A program made the position numbers and the translations under genes. A stretch of 64,000 bases of DNA. It comes from Micromonospora sp. CCTCC AA 2012012 (lineage in GTDB: Bacteria > Actinomycetota > Actinomycetes > Mycobacteriales > Micromonosporaceae). Within the stretch, counting starts at the first letter, position 1, and every line of letters begins with the position of its first letter. Of the stretch, positions 45,686-54,244 are shown one piece after another. The stretch covers positions 3,224,001-3,288,000 of the forward strand of contig NZ_CP159342.1 of assembly GCF_040499845.1 (NCBI RefSeq), written 5' to 3'. The notes beneath the pieces are model-generated. The model ran no database searches, was not told where the DNA came from, and saw only the letters and a program-made list of their open reading frames with translations.

Positions 45686-47215
45686 TCAGCGCTCATCCGA
45701 CGAGACCGTGGCGGGCTCCGGTCGGCCCTGCTCCGCGGCGGCCGGGTCCGGCTCCTCGCCCGGGCCGGCGGGCCCGACGGTGCGCTCGGCCCGCCGGGTC
45801 AGCGCCGCGTCGAGCGCGGCGACCAGCAGCACCAGCAGGCTGATCCGCAGGTAGAGGGACTCCTGGATGCCGAAGCGGGTGTACTCCCCCGCCGACAGCA
45901 TCAGGCTGGCCAGCACGCTCGCCACGCTGGTCAGCCCGCCGACCACCCCGACCACCACCAGCCGGCGCCGCCGGCGCAGCGCCCCGGTGAGCAGGCACGC
46001 CAGCACCGCCACCAGGGTGATGCCGCCGAGCGTCGGCAGCACCCGCGGCGCGGCCGGGAAGTAGACCGCCTGTACGACGCCGTCGGGCAGCAGCGGGACC
46101 GGCTTGCCGTACGTGTGCAGCGCGGTGCTGCCCAGCGCCGCCGGCAGCGTCTGTTCCATGGTCCAGGCGTAGTGGCGCGGGTCGGCCAGCGCGTACCGGT
46201 AGCCGACCGACATGCGGTGCTCGTCCGACCACGCACGCAGCGCCGGGCACGCCGTGTACGCCTGCGACACCGCGCCGATCCGCCACGCCTTCGGCGCGGT
46301 GGCCCGCTCCATCGGCCGGCAGCGCGGCATGCCGAGGTCCTGGTAGTAGGTCCGGCGCATCTGCGGGTCGTCCATGACCTGCACCATCAGCCGGTAGAGG
46401 AAGGTCTCCTCGGTCTGCGAATAGCCCGAGGCGCTCCACTTCGCGAAGGTGTGATCGGTCGGGCCGAGGATCGCCACGTTCCAGGCCAGGCCGGCGAGCA
46501 CCGCGACCAGGGCGGCCGCCGCGGCCCGCCGGTGCGGCCGGCTGCGCCAGGCCAGACCGGCCAGCACCAGCACCACCAGGCCGACGAAGAGCAGCATGTC
46601 CTGCCGCACGAAGATCCACCAGAGCACGACCAGGGTCGTCGCCACCAGGACGACCCGGGACCGGGTCCGCACCCAGATCGCCAGCAGGCCGAAGGCCAGC
46701 AGGCCCAGGTTGATCGAGAGCGACTCGGAGATCAGCGTGTGGTCCCAGACGTACGCGGCCGGGGTCAGGGCCAGCCCGAGCAGGAGCACCGTCGCCACCA
46801 CCCGGGCGGTCAGGGTGCGCAGGCTGAACCAGAGCGCGACGGCCAGCACCGACCAGGCGACCGTGCCGACGAGCGCCTGCGCCAGCGCCCGCGCCGGGTC
46901 GCTGCCGGCCAGCGCGTACAGCAGCGGGGTCCCCCACAGCCGGGGGGCGTGGCCGGTGAAGGAGACGGTGGCGGTGGGATTCGACCCGTCCAGCAGCCCG
47001 GCGTACGAGCGGGAGTCGTAGGTGCGGAACGGCTCCACCCGCGCGGCGATGCTCGCCCGCGCCGCGACGTACGCCAGCAGCAGCCCGACCAGGACCAGGT
47101 CCTGCGGTCGACGGCGCAGGCCCCGGCGCGCGGGCTCGACGGTGCTGGCCGACCCGTCGGTGGGAGCGGGTTCGTCGACCTCGGGGTCGACGGCGACCGG
47201 ACGTTCGACGGCCAC
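45686..47215 (-). CDS. Polytopic membrane protein, GT-C-like
   Basis: Membrane protein of 509 aa with 10-11 helices and hydrophilic ends. The first external loop has FRTYDSRSYAGLLDG and later GHAPRLWGTPLLYAL, again an acidic motif in the place used by GT-C transferases. A central external domain (about 270-360) has three conserved-looking cysteines. No family name can be given with confidence; sugar transfer or glycan handling at the outer face is inferred from the neighbours. The GTG at 47215 has GAGGA seven bases upstream. It is divergent from wecB and has a strong hairpin in its leader. Confidence 0.68.
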   Translation of the reverse strand: MAVERPVAVDPEVDEPAPTDGSASTVEPARRGLRRRPQDLVLVGLLLAYVAARASIAARVEPFRTYDSRSYAGLLDGSNPTATVSFTGHAPRLWGTPLLYALAGSDPARALAQALVGTVAWSVLAVALWFSLRTLTARVVATVLLLGLALTPAAYVWDHTLISESLSINLGLLAFGLLAIWVRTRSRVVLVATTLVVLWWIFVRQDMLLFVGLVVLVLAGLAWRSRPHRRAAAAALVAVLAGLAWNVAILGPTDHTFAKWSASGYSQTEETFLYRLMVQVMDDPQMRRTYYQDLGMPRCRPMERATAPKAWRIGAVSQAYTACPALRAWSDEHRMSVGYRYALADPRHYAWTMEQTLPAALGSTALHTYGKPVPLLPDGVVQAVYFPAAPRVLPTLGGITLVAVLACLLTGALRRRRRLVVVGVVGGLTSVASVLASLMLSAGEYTRFGIQESLYLRISLLVLLVAALDAALTRRAERTVGPAGPGEEPDPAAAEQGRPEPATVSSDER

Positions 47216-47244
47216 GGGCGGTCCTCACGCTCGTATCGGGATGG

Positions 47245-47273
47245 CGCTGCCGTCCTGGGGCAGGACGGCAGCG
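47245..47273 (-). promoter_or_regulatory. Hairpin in the leader of the 509-aa membrane protein gene
   Basis: Perfect 13-base arms CGCTGCCGTCCTG and CAGGACGGCAGCG around the loop GGG. It begins about six bases after the minus-strand -10 (TAGGCT, 47279-47284), so it would form the 5' end of the transcript, upstream of the ribosome site. It could stabilise the RNA, act as an attenuator, or be an operator. Confidence 0.5.
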
Positions 47274-47277
47274 ATGT

Positions 47278-47284
47278 TAGCCTA
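47278..47284. promoter_or_regulatory. Overlapping divergent -10 boxes
   Basis: TAGCCTA reads TAGCCT on the plus strand (toward wecB, 47435) and TAGGCT on the minus strand (toward the membrane protein gene, 47215). It is the only good TANNNT site in the 219-base gap, so both genes may use it. Confidence 0.4.
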
Positions 47285-47434
47285 GGCCGCCCACAACCCG
47301 ACGAGACGGACACCACGCCCGTCCGGCGCCTGGTCGGTGGGTCACGACGCCTCGGGGGCCGCCGACGGGTGGACCGGGCGTGCGGGGGCCGCAGCGGCCG
47401 ATCGCGGACAGGACAATCGGAGGGAAACATCCAG

Positions 47435-48523
47435 ATGAAGGTCGTCAGCATCGTCGGGGCCCGCCCGCAGCTGGTCAAGCTCGCGCCGATCGCGGCCGCG
47501 TTCGCCGCCACCGAGCACGAGCACGTCATCGTGCACACCGGGCAGCACTACGACGCGGACCTCTCCGACGTCTTCTTCTCCGGCCTGGGCATCCCCGACC
47601 CGGACGTGCACCTGGGCATCGGCTCCGGCAGCCACGGCGTGCAGACCGGCAAGACCCTCGCCGCCCTGGACCCGGTGCTCGCCGCCGAGCGCCCCGACTG
47701 GGTGCTGGTCTACGGCGACACCAACTCGACCCTCGCCGGGGCGCTCTCCGCGGTGAAGATGCACCTGCCGGTCGCGCACCTGGAGGCGGGGCTGCGGTCG
47801 TTCAACCGGCAGATGCCGGAGGAGCACAACCGGGTGCTCACCGACCACTGCGCCGACCTGCTGCTCGCCCCCACCGAGGAGGCGATGCGGCACCTGGCCA
47901 ACGAGGGGCTGGCGAAGCGGGCGGTGCTGGCCGGCGACGTGATGGTCGACGTCTGCCTGCGGGTCCGGGACCTGGTCCGGGCCGGTGAGGCGCCCCGGCC
48001 GGAGCTGCCGGAGGGGATCGACCCGTCGGCGCCGTACCTGCTGGCCACCCTGCACCGGGCGGAGAACACCGACGATCCGCGCCGGCTCGCCACGCTGGTC
48101 GCCGCGCTGGCCGAACTGCCGGTGCCGGTCGCGCTGCTGGCCCACCCCCGGCTGCTGGCCCGGGCCGAGGAGCACGGCATCAAGCTGGGCGGCGGCTCGC
48201 TGCACGTCGGCCGGCCCCTGCCGTACGCCGGCATGGTCGCCGCCGTGCTCGGCTCGGTCGGGGTGGTCACCGACTCGGGCGGCCTGCAGAAGGAGGCCTA
48301 CCTGCTGGACCGGCCGTGCACCACGCTGCGGCCGGAGACCGAGTGGGTGGAGACCCTGGCCGACGACTGGAACCGGCTGGTCCCGGACCCGTCGGCGCTG
48401 GGCCGTGACGGCTGGGTGGAGACGGTCACCCGGCCCGCCCCGCGCGCCGACCGGGGCACCCCGTACGGCGACGGCCGGGCGGCCGAGAACGTGGTGCGGA
48501 TCCTCGCCGAGCACGCACGCTGA
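47435..48523 (+). CDS. wecB: UDP-N-acetylglucosamine 2-epimerase (WecB/WbpI type)
   Basis: Non-hydrolysing 2-epimerase of 362 aa. It starts KVVSIVGARPQLVKLAPIA and has GDTNSTLAGALSAVKMHLPVAHLEAGLRSF in pieces, PEEHNRVLTDHCADLLLAPT, LHRAENTDD and TDSGGLQKEAYLL, the full set of catalytic-domain motifs. It converts UDP-GlcNAc to UDP-ManNAc or, as WbpI, UDP-GlcNAc(3NAc)A to the manno form. The WlbA/B/C-like genes nearby make the WbpI role attractive. The ATG at 47435 has GGAGGG ten bases ahead. It ends at a 30-base perfect palindrome facing a convergent operon. Confidence 0.92.
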   Translation: MKVVSIVGARPQLVKLAPIAAAFAATEHEHVIVHTGQHYDADLSDVFFSGLGIPDPDVHLGIGSGSHGVQTGKTLAALDPVLAAERPDWVLVYGDTNSTLAGALSAVKMHLPVAHLEAGLRSFNRQMPEEHNRVLTDHCADLLLAPTEEAMRHLANEGLAKRAVLAGDVMVDVCLRVRDLVRAGEAPRPELPEGIDPSAPYLLATLHRAENTDDPRRLATLVAALAELPVPVALLAHPRLLARAEEHGIKLGGGSLHVGRPLPYAGMVAAVLGSVGVVTDSGGLQKEAYLLDRPCTTLRPETEWVETLADDWNRLVPDPSALGRDGWVETVTRPAPRADRGTPYGDGRAAENVVRILAEHAR

Positions 48524-48536
48524 CCGAGAACGACGT

Positions 48537-48566
48537 CGGGGGTGGTCGCCGCGGCGACCACCCCCG
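48537..48566. terminator. Bidirectional terminator, 30-base perfect palindrome
   Basis: Fifteen bases from CGGGGGTGGTCGCCG pair with their exact complement with no spacer (centre CCGCGG). It lies between convergent wecB and the glycosyltransferase operon. Confidence 0.75.
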
Positions 48567-48587
48567 ATCCGTCAACTCCTGCCGTGC

Positions 48588-49187
48588 TCAGCTCCGCGCG
48601 GCCGCCTCGGCGGCCGTCGGCGGGTCGAGCGAGGTGGTGGCCACGGCGTTCGGGAAACGACGGGCCAGCTTCCAGCCCAGCGTCACGGACAGGGCGTCCG
48701 AGGCGACGATCATGTCGACCCGGTCGAGGCCCAGCCCCGGCAGCCGCTTGTCGAAGATCCGGGACAGCACCAGCGGCCGGAAGTTCGAGTAGGTCTTCAT
48801 GAAGACCCGCTTGTGGAACGCCTTGGCGACCCGCTGGTGCCCCCGCTTGAGCCGGCGGACCGATCGCTCGCCGGTGATCCGGCCCAGGCCGTTGAGCACC
48901 TTCTCCGGGCCGCGCTCGATCAGGATCCGCTCGGTACGCATCACCGGGTGCCGCTTCTCCGCCCCGTTCAGGGCGAGGATGTGCAGGTCGGTCCGGTCGG
49001 CGTACTCGGCCCAGTTCTTGTCGCTGAGCACCAGCAGGTCGACCCGGGCGCCCTCGTCGAGCAGCCGGTCGACCAGCGCCACGACCCGCTCGTGCGGACG
49101 CAGGTTGAACGAGAGCAGCAGCACCCGTGGTTGCCGACCGTCCACCACCGTCGCCGATCCCTCCTCGTGTTCCCGCACCGTCGTCAC
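48588..49187 (-). CDS. Half-size GT-B-like protein (paralogue A)
   Basis: Soluble protein of 199 aa, clearly related to the 188-aa protein at 50569-51135. It has a Rossmann-like start PRVLLLSFNLRPHERVVALVD, a basic helical middle (GPEKVLNGLGRITGERSVRRL) and a second alpha/beta element VDMIVASDALSVTLGWKLARR. This matches only the N-terminal (acceptor) half of a GT-B enzyme; the nucleotide-sugar-binding half is absent. It may pair with a complete GT4 protein. The GTG at 49187 overlaps the stop of the preceding GT4 gene (GTGA), so translation is coupled. Last gene of a four-gene operon. Confidence 0.75.
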   Translation of the reverse strand: MTTVREHEEGSATVVDGRQPRVLLLSFNLRPHERVVALVDRLLDEGARVDLLVLSDKNWAEYADRTDLHILALNGAEKRHPVMRTERILIERGPEKVLNGLGRITGERSVRRLKRGHQRVAKAFHKRVFMKTYSNFRPLVLSRIFDKRLPGLGLDRVDMIVASDALSVTLGWKLARRFPNAVATTSLDPPTAAEAAARS

Positions 49188-50572
49188 GACTGCGTCTCCC
49201 CACCGGCGATGCCCCGCTTGACCATGCCGCGCAGCCGCGCCTCCAGCGGGGCGGTGACCGCCTCGCGGGTGAAGGTGGCGGCGTGCGCGCGGGCCACCGC
49301 CCGCTGCTCCGGTGACATGTCCCGGGCCGCCTTGCCGGCGGCGATCATCGCCTCGGCGATCTCGTCGACGTCGAGGCTGTTCGGGTTGAACCAGAGCGGA
49401 TAGCCGGCGAGCACGTCCTGCGCCGCGATGCCGGGGGCGTGCACCGAGACGATCGGGCTGCCGCTGGCCATGTACTCGAAGATCTTGCCGGAGGTGACGT
49501 ACCGGGCGCCGCCGGCCAGGAAGACCAGCACGTCGCTGTCCTGGTAGACGCTGCCGACCTCGGTCTTGGAGACCGGGCCGCGGTAGTGGATGCCGGTGTC
49601 GGGCAGCGAGTGCCCGTGCTCACCACCGGGCAGCCCCAGCCGCCCCATCAGCTCGGCCTGGCTCTGCTTGAAGTAGCCCAGGTGGCCGTGGATGTTCAGC
49701 TCGGCGTCGGCCAGGTCGGGGTGGCGGCGGGCCCGCTCGAACGCCTCCGCCAACTGCTCGACCGGCTGGGTGTTGTTCATCGTGCCGAGGAAGCTGAACC
49801 GCAGCGGGCGGGAGCGGTCGTGGGTCGTCGTGGCGCCCGTCGGCTCCAGCTGGGTGAGCAGGTCCGGGTCCCAGCCGTTCGGCACGACCATCATCCGGTC
49901 CGCCGAGTCCGGGTAGCGCTGGGCGTACCAGGTGCGCAGGGCCTGGTTCACGAAGATCGACGCGGAGGCGTCGCGCAGGATCCGCTTCTCCCACTTCCAG
50001 GCCGGGTGGTCCGCCGGGTAGGCGTCCTCCTCGGTGAACATGTTCAGCGTCCAGGCGTCCCGGTAGTCGACCGCGAACGGCACCCCGGTGAGCTTGTGGA
50101 TCACCCAGGCGGCGGCGAACGAGGCGAACGGGTTGCCGGTGGCGAGCACCACGTCGAAGCGGCGCTTGGCGTGCATCTTCAGCGCCTTGCGCACCGCCGC
50201 GGCGGCCCAGGAGAGGTAGTGCTCGGGGAAGATCTTCTTCAGGCCGAGGTTGTAGACGTTGCGCGCCAGGATCGGCGACATGCCCCGGAACCGGCTGAAG
50301 TGCCGCAGGTCCCGCTCCCAGGCGAAGTGGCTCAGGTTGGGCCGCTCCACCCGGATGCTCGGGTCGACCGTCTCGGCGAGCTGCTCGTCCACCGAGCCGA
50401 TCACGTTGTGCAGGAACTTCAGCGGCGACGCGAACGCGGTCACCTCCCAGCCGTGGGCGGCCAGGTAGTTCGCCGTGGCCCGGGCGCGGTAGACCCCGCT
50501 GGCCCGCGACGGCGGAAAGTAGAACGAGAGGTAGAGAATGCGTGGTCGGCGCGGCTCCCGCGTCCGATTCAT
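49184..50572 (-). CDS. GT4-type glycosyltransferase
   Basis: GT-B enzyme of 462 aa. N-terminal domain: ILYLSFYFPPSRASGVYRARATANYLAAHG; DVVLATGNPFASFAAAW; AVDYRDAWTLN. C-terminal domain: RFSFLGTMNNTQPVEQLAEAF, and the donor site SGKIFEYMASGSPIVS with the ExxxxG-type glutamate. It transfers an unidentified sugar, probably on a lipid-linked precursor in the cytoplasm. Both ends overlap neighbours by four bases (ATGA at 50569-50572, GTGA at 49184-49187), so it is translated with the two half-size GT-B-like proteins. Confidence 0.88.
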   Translation of the reverse strand: MNRTREPRRPRILYLSFYFPPSRASGVYRARATANYLAAHGWEVTAFASPLKFLHNVIGSVDEQLAETVDPSIRVERPNLSHFAWERDLRHFSRFRGMSPILARNVYNLGLKKIFPEHYLSWAAAAVRKALKMHAKRRFDVVLATGNPFASFAAAWVIHKLTGVPFAVDYRDAWTLNMFTEEDAYPADHPAWKWEKRILRDASASIFVNQALRTWYAQRYPDSADRMMVVPNGWDPDLLTQLEPTGATTTHDRSRPLRFSFLGTMNNTQPVEQLAEAFERARRHPDLADAELNIHGHLGYFKQSQAELMGRLGLPGGEHGHSLPDTGIHYRGPVSKTEVGSVYQDSDVLVFLAGGARYVTSGKIFEYMASGSPIVSVHAPGIAAQDVLAGYPLWFNPNSLDVDEIAEAMIAAGKAARDMSPEQRAVARAHAATFTREAVTAPLEARLRGMVKRGIAGGETQS

Positions 50573-51135
50573 GAGTTGTCCCCCTGGACGGCATCCGGAT
50601 CTGACCGGTGCTGACGTTTCGGCGTACGACCAGCGTAGTCGTAACTGAAGCAGACTCTCGGTTGCGCCGCCGGGCGCCCACCGGTCAGCAGGCGGGCCGC
50701 GTACGGCATGGCCACCGGATCCGTGACCACCAACACGTCCACCGGGTTACCCCGGCGCAGCAGACCGTCCACCAGCTTGGGACGCAGGTCACCCCGCAAC
50801 CGCACGAAGGCGCGGTGCGCGCGGGCGGCGATCCGCTTCTCGTACGACTTCTCGGCCCGCTTGGCGAAACGGCGCAGCGGGCCCCGGCCCACCGTGCGCA
50901 GCACCTTGCGGGGCGCCTTGAAGAGCACGGCCTGCTCCACCCGCGCCGCCCGCTGCCGCTGCTCCAGGCCGGCGAGGTCGATCACCCGCACCCCGTCGGC
51001 GAAGGTCTCCCGGCTCCACGGCGCCACCCGGTCGACGACCACGGTGGCCGTCCCCCCGTCGGCGACCACCTGGGCGGACTCCTCCACCACCGCACGCCGC
51101 CGGGTGCCCCCGACGGACAGGAAAAGAACGTGCAT
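50569..51135 (-). CDS. Half-size GT-B-like protein (paralogue B)
   Basis: Soluble protein of 188 aa related to the 199-aa protein at 48588. Shared layout: HVLFLSVGGTRRRAVVEES at the start, a basic helical middle KAPRKVLRTVGRGPLRRFAKR, and PVDVLVVTDPVAMPYAARLL near the end. As with its paralogue, only the N-terminal half of a GT-B fold is visible and no donor-site motif. The middle is very basic, which could bind membrane phospholipid. The ATG at 51135 is 32 bases after the upstream GT4 gene, and its stop overlaps the next GT4 start. Confidence 0.75.
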   Translation of the reverse strand: MHVLFLSVGGTRRRAVVEESAQVVADGGTATVVVDRVAPWSRETFADGVRVIDLAGLEQRQRAARVEQAVLFKAPRKVLRTVGRGPLRRFAKRAEKSYEKRIAARAHRAFVRLRGDLRPKLVDGLLRRGNPVDVLVVTDPVAMPYAARLLTGGRPAAQPRVCFSYDYAGRTPKRQHRSDPDAVQGDNS

Positions 51136-51167
51136 CTCACTCCATCAGCTCTGGTCGCGCCGGCCGG

Positions 51168-52382
51168 TCAGGCCGACGGGGCCGCCTCGTCGGGGAACCA
51201 GAGACGGTGGTGGGTGCGGGCGACGGCAGCGTACCCGTACCGGTCGGCCAGCACCTTGCGGGCGAGTGACGAATCGAGGCCGCTCGCCAGCCGGGACCGC
51301 AGGGCGCGGTAGCCGGCGACGATGGTCTCCGGGTCGTCCGTCACGTCGATCATGACGCCGGCGGCGTCCTCCACCCCGGCGAGCGTGCGCTCCGGGCCGC
51401 CGCAGCGGGTGACCAGGACCGGCAGCCCCGCGGCGACCGCCTCGATCACCGCGACGCCGAAGGTCTCCTGCCGGCTGGGGTGCACCAGCACGTCGTGCTC
51501 GCGCATCAGCCGCAGCGCCTCGTCCGGCGGGATCGCGCCGGTGAAGGTGACCGCGTCGGCCACCCCCAGCTCGGCCGCCCGGGCGGTCAGGCTCGCCTGG
51601 AGCGCGCCCTCGCCGACCAGGGTCAGGGTCAGCTCCGGCTCGTCGGCCCGGCACCGGGCGAACGCCTCCAGCAGCAGCGGGACGCCCTTCAGCTCGGAGA
51701 GCGCGCCGACGAAGAGCCACCGGCGCAGCGCGGTGACCGGGGTGGCCCGCGGCTGGTCGAAGGCGATCGGGTTGGAGATCGACCCGATCCGGTCGGCGTG
51801 GTGCGGGAACGCCTCGACCAGCGGCCGGCGCACCCCCTCGCCGACGGCCAGGAAGCCGGTGCAGCGGTGCAGCACCTCGTCGTACATCTCCCGGCCGCGC
51901 GGCGTCTCCAGGACCTTGTCCAGGAAGCTGGCGTGCTCGGTGACGAAGATCTTCGCGTCCGGGCGGGCGTTGCGGATCGCCGCCCAGCCGCTGGGCAGCC
52001 CGACGTGCGCGTGCACCACCGGGGCGTCGATCGGCTCGCCGCCCAGGGCGGCGCGGAGCGCCACGTCGTGCCGGTCGGCGATCTCGGCGTGCCCCTGGCC
52101 GCGCGGCACCGGGACCGGCACGTAGACCAGCTCGGCACCGCCGACGGTCGGGTTGCGGTGCAACGCGTGCGGCATCAGCTCGCGGTGCGCGGCCAGGACG
52201 GCCCGGTCGGCGGTCCCGTCGAGCGCGGCCACCCAGGCGTCACAGTGGAAGACGGTCATCCGGTCACAGCCGGGCGCGGTGGCGTCCACCATGGCCCGCA
52301 CGAACGCGCCCCGGAACGGCAGCTCACGGTTCGGGTACCAGGGAGTCAGGACAGCGACGTCCCGGTCAGAAGATGGAGGCAC
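51168..52382 (-). CDS. GT4-type glycosyltransferase
   Basis: GT-B enzyme of 404 aa: DVAVLTPWYPNRELPFRGAFVRA at the start, VVHAHVGLPSGWAA, RWLFVGALSELKGVPLLLEAF and the donor-site HPSRQETFGVAVIEAVAAGLPV with the two glutamates of the E-x7-E motif. It retains all the usual features of retaining GT4 transferases. First gene of the leftward operon with the two half-size proteins and a second GT4. The GTG at 52382 has GGAAGG eight bases upstream. The promoter lies in the 136-base divergent gap to the gene at 52519, where a TTAACAT sequence (about 52424-52430) is the most AT-rich site. Confidence 0.92.
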   Translation of the reverse strand: MPPSSDRDVAVLTPWYPNRELPFRGAFVRAMVDATAPGCDRMTVFHCDAWVAALDGTADRAVLAAHRELMPHALHRNPTVGGAELVYVPVPVPRGQGHAEIADRHDVALRAALGGEPIDAPVVHAHVGLPSGWAAIRNARPDAKIFVTEHASFLDKVLETPRGREMYDEVLHRCTGFLAVGEGVRRPLVEAFPHHADRIGSISNPIAFDQPRATPVTALRRWLFVGALSELKGVPLLLEAFARCRADEPELTLTLVGEGALQASLTARAAELGVADAVTFTGAIPPDEALRLMREHDVLVHPSRQETFGVAVIEAVAAGLPVLVTRCGGPERTLAGVEDAAGVMIDVTDDPETIVAGYRALRSRLASGLDSSLARKVLADRYGYAAVARTHHRLWFPDEAAPSA

Positions 52383-52518
52383 CCCGAACCTTCCCAGCCG
52401 TTTTGTCCAGACCGACTGACGTTAACATGCAGGCTGTCGATCACGCTCGGCCGGCCTGCGGGGCCGGCGGGCCCCACCGAGTGACCCGGAGCGCATCCGT
52501 GACCCGAGACGGTCAGCC

Positions 52519-54171
52519 ATGAAGGGCCCGCTGGAGCCGGTGCTGCGCCGGGTCACCTCCCCCGCCGTCGTCCGGCACCGCGCCGCGGCGCGGCTGCTGC
52601 GCGGGCTCGCGGCGGTGCCGGTGCTGCCCACCCCGGCCCGGGTCACGCTGGCCCGGCGGCTGCGCGCCGGGATGAGCCGGGCCGGCTGGTCACCGGACGA
52701 GTCGCGGGCGGCGCTGGCGGCGGTGGCCCGCTCCGTCGACGTCGACACCCGGGCCGACCTGCTGATGCAGGAGGCGACCGGGGAGCTGAAGGCCGGTCGT
52801 ACGCCCGGCCACCTGGTGGCGGCGGTCGCGGCGGAACTCGCGGCGGCCGACGCGGCGTACGCGAAGGGAGACCGGCCGGGCGCGGCCCGGCGGCTGCACC
52901 GGGCCCTGCGCGCCCAGTTCCACCGGGTCCTGCACTTCGACCAGCTCACCTCCCCTCTGGCGGACGACCCGGCGGCGTTCCTGGCCCCGCTGCGCGACAG
53001 CGCCGTCGGTCGGGTGCTGCTGGCGCCGCGCGGCCGGTCCCGACCGGCCGCGCCGCCGCCGACCGACCGGCCGCTGCGGCTGCTGGTGCTCACCAACGGC
53101 AACGACCACTTCCTGCGCGAGATCCGCGACCGGTACGCGCACCATCCGGACGTCGAGTTCCGCTACCTGCACCTCACCGAGGACCCGGAGGCCGACCAGC
53201 TCATCCGCCGCCCCGACGCGCTGGCCGCCGACCCGGTGCTGGGCGGCTCGGAGTACGGCCGGCAGGTGGAACGCTGGCTGCGCCCGCACCTGGACTGGGC
53301 GGACACCCTCTTCGTCGACTGGGCCGTGGCGACCGCCGCGATGGTGACCCTGGTCGACCCGGGTGACACCCGGATCGTGCTGCGGCTGCACAGCTTCGAG
53401 GCGTTCAGCTTCTGGCCGCACCTGATCGACTTCACCCGGGTCGACGACGTGGTCTTCGTCTCCGAGCACCTGCGCGACTTCGCCGCCGAGGTCGCCCCGG
53501 CACTGGTCGGCCCGCACGCGCCCCGGCTGCACGTGCTCAGCAACGCGATGGACCTGCGGGCGTTCCCGCTGCCCAAGGAGGCGTCGGCCCGGTTCACCCT
53601 GGGCCTGGTCGGGATCAGCGCGGTCGCCAAGGACCCGCGCTGGGCCGTCGAGGTGCTGCGGCTGCTGCGCGCCGAGGACGACCGCTACCGGCTGCTGCTC
53701 GTCGGCGACGGCCTCAACCGGGACGCCGGCGAGGGGGTACGCCAGTACGCCGACGCCCTCGACGCCGACCTGGCCGAGCTGGAGCCGACCGGCGCGGTGG
53801 TGCGGGTCGGGCAGGTCAGTGACGTGCCGAAGGCGCTCACCGGGATCGGCGTCATCCTCAGCACCTCGGTGCGGGAGAGCTTCCACTGCGCGGTGGTGGA
53901 GGGGGCCGCGAGCGGGGCGGTGCCGGTGGTGCGGGACTGGCCGTTCTTCGCCTCCCGCCCGCACGGCGCGCACTCGCTCTTCCCGGCCGACTGGGTGGTG
54001 CGGACGCCGGCCGAGGCGGCGGCGCGGATCCTCGACGTCACCGCGGATGAAGAGCGCTGGCGGGCGACCGGCGAGGCCGCCGCCGCCCACGCCATCGCGA
54101 CCTGGGACTGGACCGTGGTGCGGCGCGGCTTCGACGCGCTGTTCGGCGTGGACACCCCGCCGGTCGGCTGA
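52519..54171 (+). CDS. GT4-like glycosyltransferase with N-terminal helical extension
   Basis: Protein of 550 aa. The first 175 residues are helical and Ala/Arg/Leu-rich without a known domain. A GT-B region follows: LRLLVLTNGNDHFLREI, DTLFVDWAVATAAMVTL, VLRLHSFEAFSFWP, then FTLGLVGISAVAKDPRWAVEVL and the donor site STSVRESFHCAVVEGAASGAVPVV with both glutamates. It probably acts on the same surface polymer as the neighbouring transferases. The ribosome site is weak; the ATG at 52519 is the first in a frame that begins just after the divergent promoter region. A hairpin separates it from the convergent regulator gene. Confidence 0.8.
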   Translation: MKGPLEPVLRRVTSPAVVRHRAAARLLRGLAAVPVLPTPARVTLARRLRAGMSRAGWSPDESRAALAAVARSVDVDTRADLLMQEATGELKAGRTPGHLVAAVAAELAAADAAYAKGDRPGAARRLHRALRAQFHRVLHFDQLTSPLADDPAAFLAPLRDSAVGRVLLAPRGRSRPAAPPPTDRPLRLLVLTNGNDHFLREIRDRYAHHPDVEFRYLHLTEDPEADQLIRRPDALAADPVLGGSEYGRQVERWLRPHLDWADTLFVDWAVATAAMVTLVDPGDTRIVLRLHSFEAFSFWPHLIDFTRVDDVVFVSEHLRDFAAEVAPALVGPHAPRLHVLSNAMDLRAFPLPKEASARFTLGLVGISAVAKDPRWAVEVLRLLRAEDDRYRLLLVGDGLNRDAGEGVRQYADALDADLAELEPTGAVVRVGQVSDVPKALTGIGVILSTSVRESFHCAVVEGAASGAVPVVRDWPFFASRPHGAHSLFPADWVVRTPAEAAARILDVTADEERWRATGEAAAAHAIATWDWTVVRRGFDALFGVDTPPVG

Positions 54172-54222
54172 GCCGGACGCCGACGAACCTCGCCGTCCCG
54201 CCCCAGGTGCTCCCGCCGGACC

Positions 54223-54244
54223 GGCCCGGTGCTGCACCCGGGCC
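54223..54244. terminator. Terminator hairpin between convergent genes
   Basis: GGCCCGG (54223-54229) pairs with CCGGGCC (54238-54244); GTGC/GCAC continue the stem with one bulge. Confidence 0.5.

Noticed and set aside
43619..48523. Very long open frame (1634 codons) on the plus strand
   Set aside because: Its first 1270 codons run antisense to three clear leftward genes and are Arg/Gly/Pro/His-rich, as expected for a shadow frame at high GC. Only the wecB part at its end (from 47435) is real.
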